DNA from: Hofstenia miamia
Lineage: Eukaryota; Xenacoelomorpha; Acoela
Direction: 5' to 3'
Length of the DNA: 64,000 nucleotides
NCBI GenBank assembly: GCA_004352715.1
Contig: SCFE01000016.1
Coordinates: 593,370-657,369 of the forward strand
Shown: positions 34,837 to 46,359 of the stretch, one piece after another
Layout of the letters: each line of letters opens with the position of its first letter
Position numbering within the stretch: position 1 is the stretch's first letter
Notes under the pieces: model-generated
Told to the model about the DNA's origin: nothing
Database searches by the model: none
The model's input: the letters and a program-made list of their open reading frames with translations, nothing else
Program-made: the position numbers and the translations under genes

Positions 34837-36830
34837 ATGTATATATATATATATAGTATTAATGTGTGTAACGGTAGTAAAGGGAATGCACAGATACGCG
34901 TGTTTGTATTTGTTTTGTATTCGTAAGATAGAAATTTCAAAAATGCTTAGGAATCCTATAATTCTCTATTATTTTACAGCAAATTACTTTAAGAAGGAGA
35001 ATATAATATTTATGTGCACAGGATTTTTGAAGCTTTTTGCAATCAAAGTTTTATAACCTTCACAATAACTTTTCTTGCAAAATATTTTAAGGAACTGAAA
35101 AATATGAACGGAATTTAGTAAAATTTAAAAATCTGTAATTTAAGAATACAAATAATTATGAAAAGTAATGAAGCAAATATTGTTGATGGCCTGGTGTAGT
35201 TAATACTTTGCCTTACATATGAAACAATTTATTATCACACAGTTTCGTTTAGAAAAACCAAGATCTGCAAATAGAAATGGGTCAAAAACTTACGCCCAAC
35301 TCATTTAAGCCTATTTATATGATGCATGTCAAAAATAGTCATTAATCTTTCGGTTTGTTAGATCAATGTTGGAAAAATTTAAACTTTATAAAACCAAAAT
35401 CTTCAAACTTGAATTTGAAAGTAAAAAAAAGTGTATAAAATTTAATAATAGAACACATTTGTTAATAGTTCCACAGTATTCACTGATTTGAGGTGATTTT
35501 ATTTGCGTGGTTATCCATGATTTTTAAGGTTCTGTCCAGTTTTGCAGTGGTTCTGTCCAAGCCCATGTCCATTTCTGGCTCTCTCACCTCATCAACCCAC
35601 CAAAATTTATAGTTAAGAAATACTTATAATGCTGCGCAAAGGCCCACTCCCAGTACGAAGGAAGGAAACTAAGATGTTTCCTAAAATCAGAAATGCAAGT
35701 GGGCCCCCGTCAACGATCTTTAGGCCCAAATGTTTGACGAAGACCTACCCACTCTATTTCGAATCTAAGTCGAAATAATGTACATGTAAATGATATATGG
35801 AAATTTATTATTCTTTCATATCAGAATTCGAAAATGTTTTAATCATATTAAGATTTAATCGGAGACGTGAACAAATTCGTATTGAATGAAAACCACGTTT
35901 CTTACAGAAAGAAGGAGCCTACCATAGAAAGTAGCGCTACATAGTAACTGTCAGCATGGGTGCTTAAACCCAATAATTATTGAACAATATATTGAAATAA
36001 TTGCGGAGTGGCAAATTCTATCTTGCAATTATTGTGGAAATGGTAATAATTAAGGTTGCAATAATTGTTTCAAGTGTCAAAACAATTTATTCATTCAAAA
36101 TTACACTGATCTGTGTTACTAGTTTGCACATAGCAGGAAATTCGAAGTTGCTCTAAGGAAGTACCAGAACCAAGTTGAGTAATTAAATGACGAAAAGCAA
36201 GAATTATCCAGTTCTAACAGTCGCGGACTCAGAAGATGTTGAAGATGCGAAAGCAGTGGCGTGGTGGGATATGTTATTTGTAACTATTTTATCAAAAAAA
36301 ACAAATAATTGTTTGTCGCAAGTACTCAGTTCATTGGATTAGATTCCCTGTACGTCCAACATCGCAAAACGATTGTTCAACGTGGCAAAGGGCCTTTTGG
36401 GCAACTAAAGGGAGCGACTCCTTCCGATTCATCTCGATTCACATATATTTTTTTCGATTAACTTAGATTTCTAGGATACAAAAATTTTTGGCGAGCTTTT
36501 ATTACTTTCAATTTTTTAAATAAACACTCAGTTATTGCTTTTTTCAATAAAATTTACAATTACTGTTGTTTCAATGTCAATAATTGTAATAATTAGAGAA
36601 GCGCTGCATCAATGATTGCGAAAGGTTTAACAAGAGTACTACAATACAATATTGAAAATAGTTACACCCAGTTTTTCTTGTTAAGGAAAAGTCTCTTCTT
36701 AACCATATAATTTTGGGAACTAGTTTAATATTAGGTCTCCTCTGTGATTGATGGAATTCTACATATATTTGATTGCTATTTTTGTAATTTTTCCTATTTT
36801 CACATATTGCTTTTTCTACTTTTTGCCCCA
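34837..36830. other. Interval with a short GC-richer patch, no gene
   Basis: Contains a TA tract (34840-34856) and a GC-richer stretch at 35560-35760 with GGCCCACT / AGTGGGCCC inverted words. CAGTGGCGTGG at 36255 resembles a hAT end, but no partner was found. Confidence 0.45.
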
Positions 36831-37620
36831 AACCACATTGTTTTTTAGCCTAACCAGATATGTTTTTTCTATCATGAACAAATTATAATACAGCATAAAA
36901 GTGATTTATAAATACATATATAATGCAAATTCTACAAGTTTAAAACAAAGGAAGAGAGATTATGCTAGGAACTTTTTGAATGACAATAGCCTTTGCGAGA
37001 AAATTAAGGTTTTTATTGCCGAAAGTGGTTTTAATCGCCACTTGCGACGAACTATGGCTAGATCCCAATGTGGAGCGCCTGCTTCATTGATTTTTCCTTC
37101 AGTTCGTAGTCGTAATGTTTCCTTGATATCCGCGATCACTGAAAATGAAGTTTTGTACTCTCTGGCTGTAGTGGGGCCGTGGAGATTCCACTAAATACAA
37201 TGAATTTTTCGAGGGACTCATACATAAGTGCGTCGAAAAAATATTCTTAGTAATTGTGTTTTCGTCATGGATAATGCGAGAATACACAATTCAGTGATTT
37301 TCAAGAATTTTTGCATAGAAAATGATTTAATTATCCAATTTATTTCGCCTTATTGGTATATGCTGAACCCTATAGAATTCGGATTATCAAAAATCTAAGC
37401 TTTTGTCAGAAGGAAGTTTTTTAATGGTTTTACTGGGAGTTTTGAGAATTGAGTTGACTGAATCTGATTTTCGCGGATGGAATTCGAAGATTTTAATTGA
37501 ATTGGTTAATTATTTTTCTCCATAGGGGTTTATGCGATTTTAAAAATCACTTATATGCTGTATTATAATAATTTGATGACAGAAAAAACATACTTGGTTT
37601 TAGGAAAAAACGATGTGGTT
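36831..37620 (+). mobile_element. Tc1-like DD34E DNA transposon relic with 46-bp inverted repeats
   Basis: Terminal inverted repeats 36831-36876 and 37575-37620 (AACCACATTGTTTTTT outside, TGTTTTTTCTATCATG inside) flank a decayed transposase. The plus frame 36901-37194 carries GFNRHLRRTMARS and VRSRNVSLISA; the frame then has stops but continues with VMDNARIHNS (Asp codon 37270-37272) and LNPIE (Glu codon 37375-37377), 34 residues apart. The first catalytic Asp is replaced by Ala (GCC, 37018-37020). At 790 bp it is shorter than a full Tc1-type element; the N-terminal DNA-binding part is missing. Confidence 0.75.
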
Positions 37621-37657
37621 AGGAGAAAAACGATGTGGTTAGGAGAAAAACGATGTG
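37601..37657. repeat. 20-bp tandem repeat extending the right terminal repeat
   Basis: Almost three units of AGGAGAAAAACGATGTGGTT. The unit is the outer end of the right terminal inverted repeat of the Tc1-like element, so the end has been tandemly copied outward. Confidence 0.8.
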
Positions 37658-38589
37658 AAAAGTATTTCAGAAAGGGAAAAAATATCTGAAAATGTAAAAA
37701 AAATTTGAGCAAAAGAGGAAAAAAACGAGTAGAAATACTATAGTAAGAAAAGAGCTGTCTTTGAGCTAGTCATTAGACTGAGCAGTTGTTAAATATATAT
37801 TACTATGTGTACAATTTCTACATTCTTATTTTTTTGTAAACATAGCAATAGATTAACATGTAATGTTAATCATCCGCTATTAGAATTCCTGGTTGCAACT
37901 TTTACATAGATAACTTTGGAAGTAACGTTGTTTTTATTATGTTTTTTTTTATTGTAATGAATATTGTATTCGAATCAATTTTTCTTAAATATTATACGAT
38001 TAGTTGTACCAAAAATCTCCATAGTAACATTTTCAAGACTTGAAACAAAGCTAACTTAACTAGAAACGCTTAAATCATAAATAACCTTAAGCTAAATTAG
38101 TCTAGGCAACTATACTGATGATAACAAGCATTATAGCTAAAACATTTATCTTCTGTTTTTTATAACTGAACCATAAAATAAACTAAATGGGTTTTTTCTG
38201 TAAATTACAACCAACGCGTCTTTTAACTGAAGCGTGAGCAGTAATAAACATAAACTAAATATTTTTTAATGAATCTAAGTTGTTCATAACCTTTTGTTAG
38301 GCCGCGCCACAACTAACTTGTGTCAGGGTTCAAAATAGTTTGATTTGCTAAACTTTTAAAATAGTTGCGCCAAGCTAATGCCCTTAAATAAATAGATTGA
38401 AAGTAGGTGCATATTTAGCTTTAAGGAATATATCTTTTAATGTGTCATTAGTACAAAAATATCTATGATGGTAAGCTTCTTGACTTTGTCTATTAAAATT
38501 TTATTAAGTGTGAGAGAGAAAAATGCATTTGGAGTACAAATGAGCTAGAACTTAACAAATTGAGAAAACTGAATTATCATGTCAGAGTA
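37658..38589. other. Gene-free AT-rich interval
   Basis: No open frame or element end recognised. Confidence 0.5.
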
Positions 38590-38920
38590 TTCCCTTCCAC
38601 ACAGAAAGTCGCTGAAATAAACAGAAAGAAGCTGTTGTTGAGAAGCTAAGATACTCCCAAACCTAAATAGGGTCTATTTATTATACATTTTAAAATATAG
38701 TGTACTTGTGTTGATATTTAGCTATGTACGTTGGAGCCAGTGAAAGATATGACATTCTGATTAATGTATTATGACTCTATTCATGAATATGACGATCCAC
38801 AATTTTATTTAAATTTATAAATTATTCAAGAATACAACCATACCGAATGTTTCAAGAACTCTAATAATAATTTGAAATAATTTTGAATTAATAAATTTTT
38901 TAATTTTTAGACTTTGTGTA
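38590..38920. repeat. Diverged duplicate D, copy 1, right part (pairs with 58890-60560)
   Basis: Shares CTTCCAAACCTAAATAG-like and CTGATTAATGTATTAT words with 58905-59040, and the TTTCAAGAACTC...AATAATTTTGAA block with 60515-60555. In the second copy about 1.45 kb separates these two parts. Confidence 0.6.
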
Positions 38921-39071
38921 AATTTGCGCTTAACTAATTATGTACCCCTGCAAGGAATCATGTTTGTGCCCATGCTGTAGCAATTTGATTATAAATTTTT
39001 TACAAGAATTATCAGATGTTAGCTAAATATTTCAAAACTGGCCATATTGAAAACATTTAAAGTATTCAAAG

Positions 39072-39111
<40 letters not shown>

Positions 39112-39308
39112 CATTAAAATATGCCTTCTTCCCCGGATCAAAATTTTTTAGCTGCACCCATCCATGGGCTGCTGCAATAAAGCAATTCAAAATTTTCAAT
39201 AAAATTTCGAGCAATTAAAGAGATACTACCCTGCAAAATTTCAGAGATTTATGTTTGGAAACGCGGCCATGACGAGGTTTTTAAAAAATATTTAGCGGGA
39301 TATATATA
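38921..39308. other. Interval with (TA)n microsatellite
   Basis: A TA tract of about 16 units at 39076-39106; otherwise unassigned. Ends with TA at 39307-39308, the left target dinucleotide of the mariner element. Confidence 0.7.
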
Positions 39309-39440
39309 CAGGGTGTTTCAGAATTAATAACCCCTCTTTGACTATGAAATTTCCCGCAAACCGAAACAATAAATCGACAAGAATACAAAATTGTATTTTC
39401 TATATAATAAAAATCATATTTATTCAACATAACCACCATT

Positions 39441-41049
39441 TTAGTTAATACATGCTAAACAACGATCAGCAAAATTATCTACACTATTTTGGAACATTTG
39501 CACGGGAATGGATTGGATTTCATGGCGAATTTTTTCTTCTAGGTCATCAATATCTTGAATGGTGTAAAAATAAACTTTTTCCCGTAGGTACCCCCATAAG
39601 AAATAATCGCAAATTGTCAAATCAGGTGATCTTGCTGGGTAATGTGCCAAAGAGCCCCCTCTACCAATCCAGCGGTTATTAAACTTGTCATTTAAATAAT
39701 CTCTGACAGGTGTTCCAAAATGAGCTGGAGCTCCATCAAGTTGAAATATCAAGTTTCTTCTATGGCGGAAATATGGGCATACATCTTCCTGAAGAATAGT
39801 AAGGAAAAATTCACTATTAACTGAATGGTGATACGATCGAAAACAAACTAAGCGACCATGACCACATGCTGCAAAAACACCAATGGAAGGAGAATTAACC
39901 TTCTTGGAAATAATGATAGTAGGATTTTCTTCCCCATAAAAGAATGCATTATGCAAGTTCACATGACCATTGATGTGAAAATTAGCTTCATCTGAAAAAA
40001 TAATGCGATGAGTAAAGTTAGGATTATTTTCAACTTGAGTTAAAACGAAATGGCAAAAATTTAATCGTGCTTCAAAATCTTGTGGCTTCAGTTCCTGTTT
40101 CTTTTGAGGTTTCCATTTTTTGATGTGACTTTTTTTAATCGCTCTATTGATACTGGATACAGATACATTTAATTGACTAGACAATTTTCTTTGTGATGTT
40201 CCTGGTTGGTCTGCGATTTTTTTTTTAATTTTTTCAATGGTGTCATCATCACTAGCGGAAGTTCGAACACCTTGACCTGGTCTGTTTTTGTTTAAGGAAC
40301 CTGTTTCAATTAATTTTTCTTTCCAACGTTTAATTTGTTGAGTATCAGGAACTGGAGTGCCATATTTCTNCTGGAGCTCCATCAAGTTGAAATATCAAGT
40401 TTCTTCTAAGGCTGAAATATGGCCAGACACAGACATCTTCCTGAAGAATAGTAAGGAAAAATTTACTATTAACTGAATGGCGATACGTTCGAAAACAAAC
40501 TAAGCAACCATGACCACATGCTGCAAAAACACCAATGGAAGGAGAATTAACCTTCTTGGTAATAATGATAGTAGGATTTTCTTCCCCATAAAAGAATGCA
40601 TTATGCAAGTTCACATGACCATTGACATGAAAATTAGCTTCATCTGAAAAAATAATGCGATGAGTAAAGTTAGGATTATTTTTAACTTGAGTTAAAACGA
40701 AATGGCAAAAATTTAATCGTGCTTCAAAATCTTGTGGCTTCAGTTCCTGTTTCTTTTGAGGTTTCCATTTTTTGATGTGACTTTTTTTAATCGCTCTATT
40801 GATACTGGATACAGATACATTTAATTGACTAGACAATTTTCTTTGTGATGTTCCTGGTTGGTCTGCGATTTTTTTTTTAATTTTTTCAATGGTGTCATCA
40901 TCACTAGCGGAAGTTCGAACACCTTGACCTGGTCTGTTTTTGTTTAAGGAACCTGTTTCAATTAATTTTTCTTTCCAACGTTTAATTTGTTGAGTATCAG
41001 GAACTGGAGGGCCATATTTCTGCTTATACTGTCGAGCAGCTGCTTTCAA
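39441..41049 (-). CDS. Mariner-superfamily transposase (two helix-turn-helix regions plus DDE/D domain)
   Basis: Start ATG at 41049, stop at 39441. The N-terminal HTH region (residues 1-45) and a second HTH at about 66-88 (TSQRKLSSQLNVSVSSINRA) bind the terminal repeats. Catalytic residues: Asp136 in FSDEANFH, Asp in FQLDGAPAHF, and Asp in LTICDYFLWG. The RWIGRGG...ARSPDLT signature is that of mariner-superfamily transposases with an extra-long second loop; here 42 residues separate the last two Asp, against 34 in classic mariner. The frame is interrupted by N40370. If the overlapping copies (39725-40369 and 40371-41021) are one locus, exactly 957 nt (318 codons plus stop) remain open, so the gene may be intact. 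Confidence 0.8.
40371..41021. repeat. Redundant copy of 39725-40369 across a single N
   Basis: 651 bp against 645 bp, differing by a 6-bp indel and several substitutions. Most simply two alleles or contig ends that were not merged. Confidence 0.8.
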
Positions 41050-41298
41050 ATTTCAAGAAGTTACAGCCCATGAAATAGCATAAACTTCCTGTTCATTTGT
41101 GTAATTCATCATGTGACTTTATTGATAAATCAGAATTAATATTGCAGTCAAAATGAATTTGTTTAAAAATATTTAATCTATATATTTTGACTTATCAGTG
41201 ACCATAGATTGAATGAACATATTTTGACTTTTCATAGATTTTTGTTATCAGTGATTTGTTATATCTCAAAGAGAGGTTATTAATTCTGAAACACCCTG

Positions 41299-42293
41299 TA
41301 TATACTGTATATATAGAAATGGAATGCATGCTTTATATTGAAGCCTATCCGTTTTTCGAAACCTTATATAGTGAAAAGTAAGCTACAAGTAAAAAATGTT
41401 TGAAAGGGATCAACCTGGAAGTAAAGTAAACCTAAAACTAACTTTCTTTTGTTTGGTCACGTAATCAAACTATGAGTTCATTTTCGCATGGACTATAAAT
41501 TCTGAAAGGTTGAAAAATATTACAAGGAACCACGCATCAATACCATTGGAAATGGGCACTAAGTATGTAACCAACATTAAGAAAATATTTTTACAGGAGA
41601 ATTCGAAACCCAAAAATTTTCTTTACCATATATCCATCTAATCAAGAGAAAATATATTGCATTCATTTTCAAATTTCTTTATAGTGCACCTATGTACTCC
41701 ACAATTTGATGCGTGAGCAAACAGAATGAAACCAGAGATGAGCTATTGTACAAATAATACAAATATTTCAACATCTCCAAAGTAGGTTTAGTAAATAAAT
41801 TTCATAGTACACTGATATTTATGAAATTAATACATTATTACTGTGGGGCAATTCCGCTATAGGAATTTAATCTAGGTATTCACCTTACAGGAATAGATTT
41901 AAAAAAGCCATATTTAGGAAGAAGATCCTTTAATTTACCCGCCAATCCTTCACATTTTGTAAATTTCCAATTCGTGAATCATTAACTGCATGCCATTCTT
42001 GATTGCATTGTAATATCTTAGATCGCGAATAAGAGGCAGAATACTAATGGCACCTTGAGTTATTCCTTCCTGAATGTAACACCTTACCTCCTGGAAGTAT
42101 CAAGCTTGCTAGAAACATGATGTTGGAAAAACTACACATAGTGAGCGTGAATTATGTGAACATTCCTATATTACTTATTAGAGGCCAAAAGTTCATTCTC
42201 AAGTAAAGGCAGACACAGAAAAATGTTTTTTGGTACAGACCAGTTATCATAGGTGATTCACTATTACCCTAGATTATCCCAAGCCTAAAGTAG
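41299..42293. other. Gene-free AT-rich interval
   Basis: No reading frame of note; begins with the right TA target site and a short TA tract. Confidence 0.5.
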
Positions 42294-42390
42294 CGTACAC
42301 ACAACTTTGCGCTCAACTTTTTCGGTAATTATAAAGTTCACAGCAAAAATATTTTCGTACACACAACTTTGTGCACAACATTTTGGTTGA
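42294..42390. repeat. Short tandem repeat, period 62 bp
   Basis: CGTACACACAACTTTG occurs at 42294 and 42356, followed each time by a GCxCAAC(T/A)TTTT word. Two partial copies only. Confidence 0.7.
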
Positions 42391-43138
42391 GCATAAATAC
42401 TTCAGCAAGTAGCTTGTTTTGGTTTTATCAACAGTTTAAGTATACGCAGAATATATAGTCAAAAAAATTGCAATGGACAGGTAAGCAACAAACAGGCTCT
42501 TATTAAAATACAGAAATCTTAGTAACTTAAAGAATGATGGAGGGCAATAAATTGGCTTGTCTAAACAAAATTTTTGGTTACAAAATTGCGAAGACATTAC
42601 AAAAAATAAATTGGGTCTGTAGTAATATTCCCTGCAAACTTGTTTTTATTGGTGTTACCTAAATTTCAAGTGTGGCTATTTTAAGGAACTATATTTAATT
42701 TGTTTGTTACTAGTTTAATCATCATTATTAATATATTAAGCGGCAATATCAAAATAATTTCATCAAACATACTTAATACTTTAGATAGAAAAGCACTAAA
42801 TGTGCCTTTAAAAAATATTTCTTATTTTATATTGTCTATCAGACATTATACAAAAATCTGTCTTAGCATAGGAATAGGAAATTTTAATTAAAATATATTT
42901 TTACCAAAAATAAACATAGTTGTATACTTGTTAATTTTATTACAAAATCTCCTGTGCCAGAGTAAATGTTTTTTGATAAACTCAAAGGAATTATCAAATG
43001 TCCATCTGACACAAATTGTCAGTTTTGCAATACCGTCAATTATATACTATTAATATTTAATTATCAATATCAAAGTTCGGAGAATAGAATTGTCTTAAAA
43101 GAACTTTTTGTATTAATAATTTATAAAGTTTCATCCGT
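42391..43138. other. Interval upstream of the PAN-like exon
   Basis: Two short chance frames (42700-42891, 42966-43148). It could hold the promoter or an upstream exon of the next gene, but I see no clear signal. Confidence 0.4.
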
Positions 43139-43394
43139 ATGGATTTAAAAAATCTGGAATTTCTGCCAATGATGCTATTTGAGAAAGTGTTGGTCTTTAT
43201 TCACATTTTGCTTTTGGCAAATTGTAAGTTATTTCTATCAACTAGCGTTTCAGAACACGCATTAACATTGAAGTTCGTGACCTATAAATTGGGCACTATT
43301 AGTCAATGTGTCTCCCTCTGTGATAATGACCCCTCCTGTGAAATTAGTAAGTGGGTGAGAGTGAACAATCGTTGCAGCTTATACACCTATAACT
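43139..43394 (+). CDS. Probable first exon of a secreted PAN/apple-domain protein
   Basis: The frame opens with ATG 43139 (or 43166, MMLFEKVLVFIHILLLANC, a good signal peptide) and carries SQCVSLCDNDPSCEISKWV and NNRCSLYTYN. The spacing C-x3-C-x5-C followed by C-x-L fits a PAN/apple domain, a disulphide-bonded module of extracellular proteins. GTAAGT at 43395-43400 is a perfect splice donor directly after the last Cys-region codons. Translation past it soon hits a stop, as expected for an intron. A downstream partner exon is not identified with confidence: the nearest acceptor-like site (about 43528) gives a stop at the junction. Unlike the surrounding frames, it has no transposon motif. Could also be a lone relic exon. 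Confidence 0.45.
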
Positions 43395-46359
43395 GTAAGT
43401 ATTATATTGTTGACATTGTATATTATATTAAGTAGAGGCTTATAAAATGTTATGTTAGGGTGGTGGAAATAATAAAAAATGTAGGTTGAAAAAATGAATG
43501 ATATAAAACTGGTGTTTTTGTACACAGAATCTAAAGATGTTAAGGTTTTTTGCCTTCAAGGTCTTCAGGGTGCAACCTTTACTTTTATTAAAAGGCAGAA
43601 GCAAAAAATCTGGGTATACCATTTTAGCAGATTGAGACCAAGAAAAACTTTTTAGATTAAGTCAAAGTTCTTTCCTATTTATTTTTTTATTAAGACCATT
43701 AATAAAATATTTATTACACCATATCAGCTTTAGTTTAAATTTTGAAGTGTTCTTTTATTGATTTCATTTGCGCAGTATTAGACTATGCCTTAATTTATTA
43801 CTAAAAACCGTTTGCTAGCCAAGCTCACATCTTGAACATTCGTTTTGTACAGTCTGAGAACAACAAGAGTAATTTTCAAATTTAATAGGCATAGTTGCAT
43901 CATCAAGTTGTATGATTTTATTATTAAGGAGTGGTGTTGCAGAAATAGAAACTATAGACAAATTGATCATGTCAATTAGAGAAGTTCCAGAAAACTCGAG
44001 AAGGATATCATTTTTGTCAAGTATTCTTATAGAGTCTTCAGGATTTTTTATCTTGATAATTTTAAAAATACTAAACTCCCTTATAGTAGCAACAGCTGTT
44101 GCTATTTTTGCTAAATTTTATGGTGATCTTCTAGTTCTAATTTAAAGTTTTTGAATTCTGTTTGCTGTTGCTGTGTATTATATATACATTCCTTTGGTTT
44201 CTGGTCCAGGTTCCATTTTGTACAAAGATAGACCATTTGTAAAAATATTTTATATTATGTAATTTTCTATTATTGGAGAATCAATGGGTTAAAACTAGAG
44301 AGAACTATGCCAGAGGACTTAATGTCAACGCAGAAGGTCACAGGAGTGAACATATACTAGAGTAACAGCGATTCTATCAAGACTAACAGGTAAGCAAGAA
44401 CATTGGTAGTTTATCTTCATAACTAATAACTCTTTAGATCTCCAAAAGAAAGAAACAAACATCCAAGACAACTAATTCCACAGCATCACGCCAAAGCGAT
44501 GTCCAGAGCTAAAGGTTTAGAAGCTTGCTTGTATGGTGCTTCCCTATATGTCTCAGAATTTATTATCTAGCCAAATAAAATGTCTCTGTATAGTTGTTTT
44601 AGATCTCAGCCAATAGATAAATAGCATCTAATTGCTATTCATTCATGCAAACCATCAGGCATGATTTAATCACAGTGTAAATTATTGGGTGCATGTACGT
44701 GTTGAATTGGAAAACCAAAGTTTTAAAGCCTATATGTTATCATAGTCATGACCTAAATTGGAACCACAATTTGGGTACGATCATAACAGCTATTTGTCGC
44801 CATTAGAATTCAAAGTGGTGTTCCCAAATTGTCGCTGATAACCTAGCTTATTATCATAGCAAAAAATACTTATGGAATAAGGATCAGAGAAAATAACACG
44901 TTTTGAGTGAAACAACGTCTATTAACTTTTTGCAAAGGTTGATCGTATTAATACACTAAGCAATAATTGCCTGCACTTTGTTTACACTTTAAAATCCAAA
45001 TTCCCTCGCAAATTAATTGAGTAATAATAATATGTGCATTTAAATGATGGGACAATTACTATTAGCACAATACTACACTTGAAATAGACGTCGTGAATAG
45101 AATTACGTCATCAGCTAATTAAATTAATGTAAAAATCAAATGTAATTAACAAAAATGAAATGATTTAAGCCTGGGGAGTCCCTGAGTGACTCTACATTAT
45201 CAAAGCTATGTATTTCAGCTACATTCTGTATAGTGGGAAAAATCTGTTATTGCTAGTCTTTGAAGTCGAGAATAGTACACTGCAGATGAGTAAACACCAC
45301 CATTCGAGTTCTGAACCAAAACAGTGATATAGGATGCTATCATCATAAATGACTAATGGGGTCGACTAGCTTGTGTAGAATGGAAACCACCAATATGTGC
45401 AAACCACTAAAGAAAATTATTTGTTTGAACTAGTGCTCATCATGAAGGCAAAATATTTCAAAAAAAGCAACTTTCAAAGAAGAAAAAGCCCAAAAAAATA
45501 AAGGGCAAATAATGGAAATAAGATAAATAATGTGTGCAATCACATATTGTGACCACTAAAGTCATACTTGTGACAGTATGGATGAGAACCATACTGAACT
45601 TCTGAGGATGACATTAACAAATCTAATCACAACTAAAGACTTAGATGGTGATTCTAGACATCACAATCAGCATGAAAAGTCTATCATCCTTACAAAAAGC
45701 AAAAATTAGACAACTTCTTACAAATTTATTAAAAAACCTTTAATATATTAATCTATTCCAAGGAGTATGGAAATAATTATCAATCCCAAATCAACAAAAG
45801 ATAGATAAAAATCATGAAAATGTGCACCAAAGTTACAAAAATGAAATAACCTCAAGTAGAACTCAATGACTTAATTCAAGTCAGAGATATGCAAACAAAA
45901 TCTGTAGTAAGATGGCTAACAAATAAATCTGCTTTATTTAAATCTCTTATTTATATGTAGATAAAACATTTATAATTGGTATTTTCTATTTGCAACCTCA
46001 CATTTTTCAAGGATGATAACCATTACCATTATATATCATTTGTGTGAAACTGCTTGATAACAAATTATGAGACTTTCATAACTTTAATTTAATAAGCAGT
46101 TACATGTAAAGAAATGAATGAGTAGCAAGTGTTCAAAATATAAATCTCTATGCATAGCAATTTAACCTATGTTAAATACAGTAGCCAAGTCAGTAGCATC
46201 ATGTCATGATGCCAGGAATTATGCTATCCAATGATCCAAGAGCTGAAATAAATTAAGCTTGCATTAGATTATGTATTACAAATATCAAAAGAAGATCTAG
46301 TACAATAATGTAGATTATAACTTATTGTGGCATTAGCATGGCATCATCTGAAGGGTTTG
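43395..46359. other. Long interval, no certain gene
   Basis: Includes a frame at 43912-44145 (77 codons) ending in hydrophobic segments, possibly part of a membrane protein or env-like remnant, and a short segment at 43540-43650 reading ...SRLRPR, loosely like an integrase tail. Neither is strong. The rest (44150-46359) shows no frame, only AT-rich sequence. Confidence 0.4.

Larger units (their letters stand above)
39309..41298 (-). mobile_element. Mariner-superfamily element with 33-bp TIRs and TA target sites
   Basis: Terminal inverted repeats 39309-39341 and 41266-41298 begin CAGGGTGTTTCAGAATTAAT and agree at 32 of 33 positions. Both outer flanks are TA, the Tc1/mariner target duplication. 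The interior carries one minus-strand transposase, printed partly twice because of a single-N join at 40370. Without the 652-bp redundancy the element would be about 1.34 kb. The near-identical repeats suggest a fairly young insertion. Confidence 0.9.

Noticed and set aside
36253-36270. CAGTGGCGTGG as a second hAT element end
   Set aside because: No inverted partner or 8-bp flanking duplication found; the word alone is too short.
42294-42390. CRISPR-like direct repeats
   Set aside because: Only two imperfect units; a CRISPR array is not expected in a eukaryotic context and none is seen elsewhere in the window.
43224-43253. Possible 30-bp intron (GTAAGT...TTTCAG) inside the PAN-like exon
   Set aside because: Splicing it would create a stop codon at the junction, whereas reading through keeps the frame open.
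43912-44145. LIMSIRE shared between this frame and the LTR frame at 20745, with different codons
   Set aside because: Seven residues of common amino acids are expected by chance many times in six frames of an AT-rich 64-kb window.
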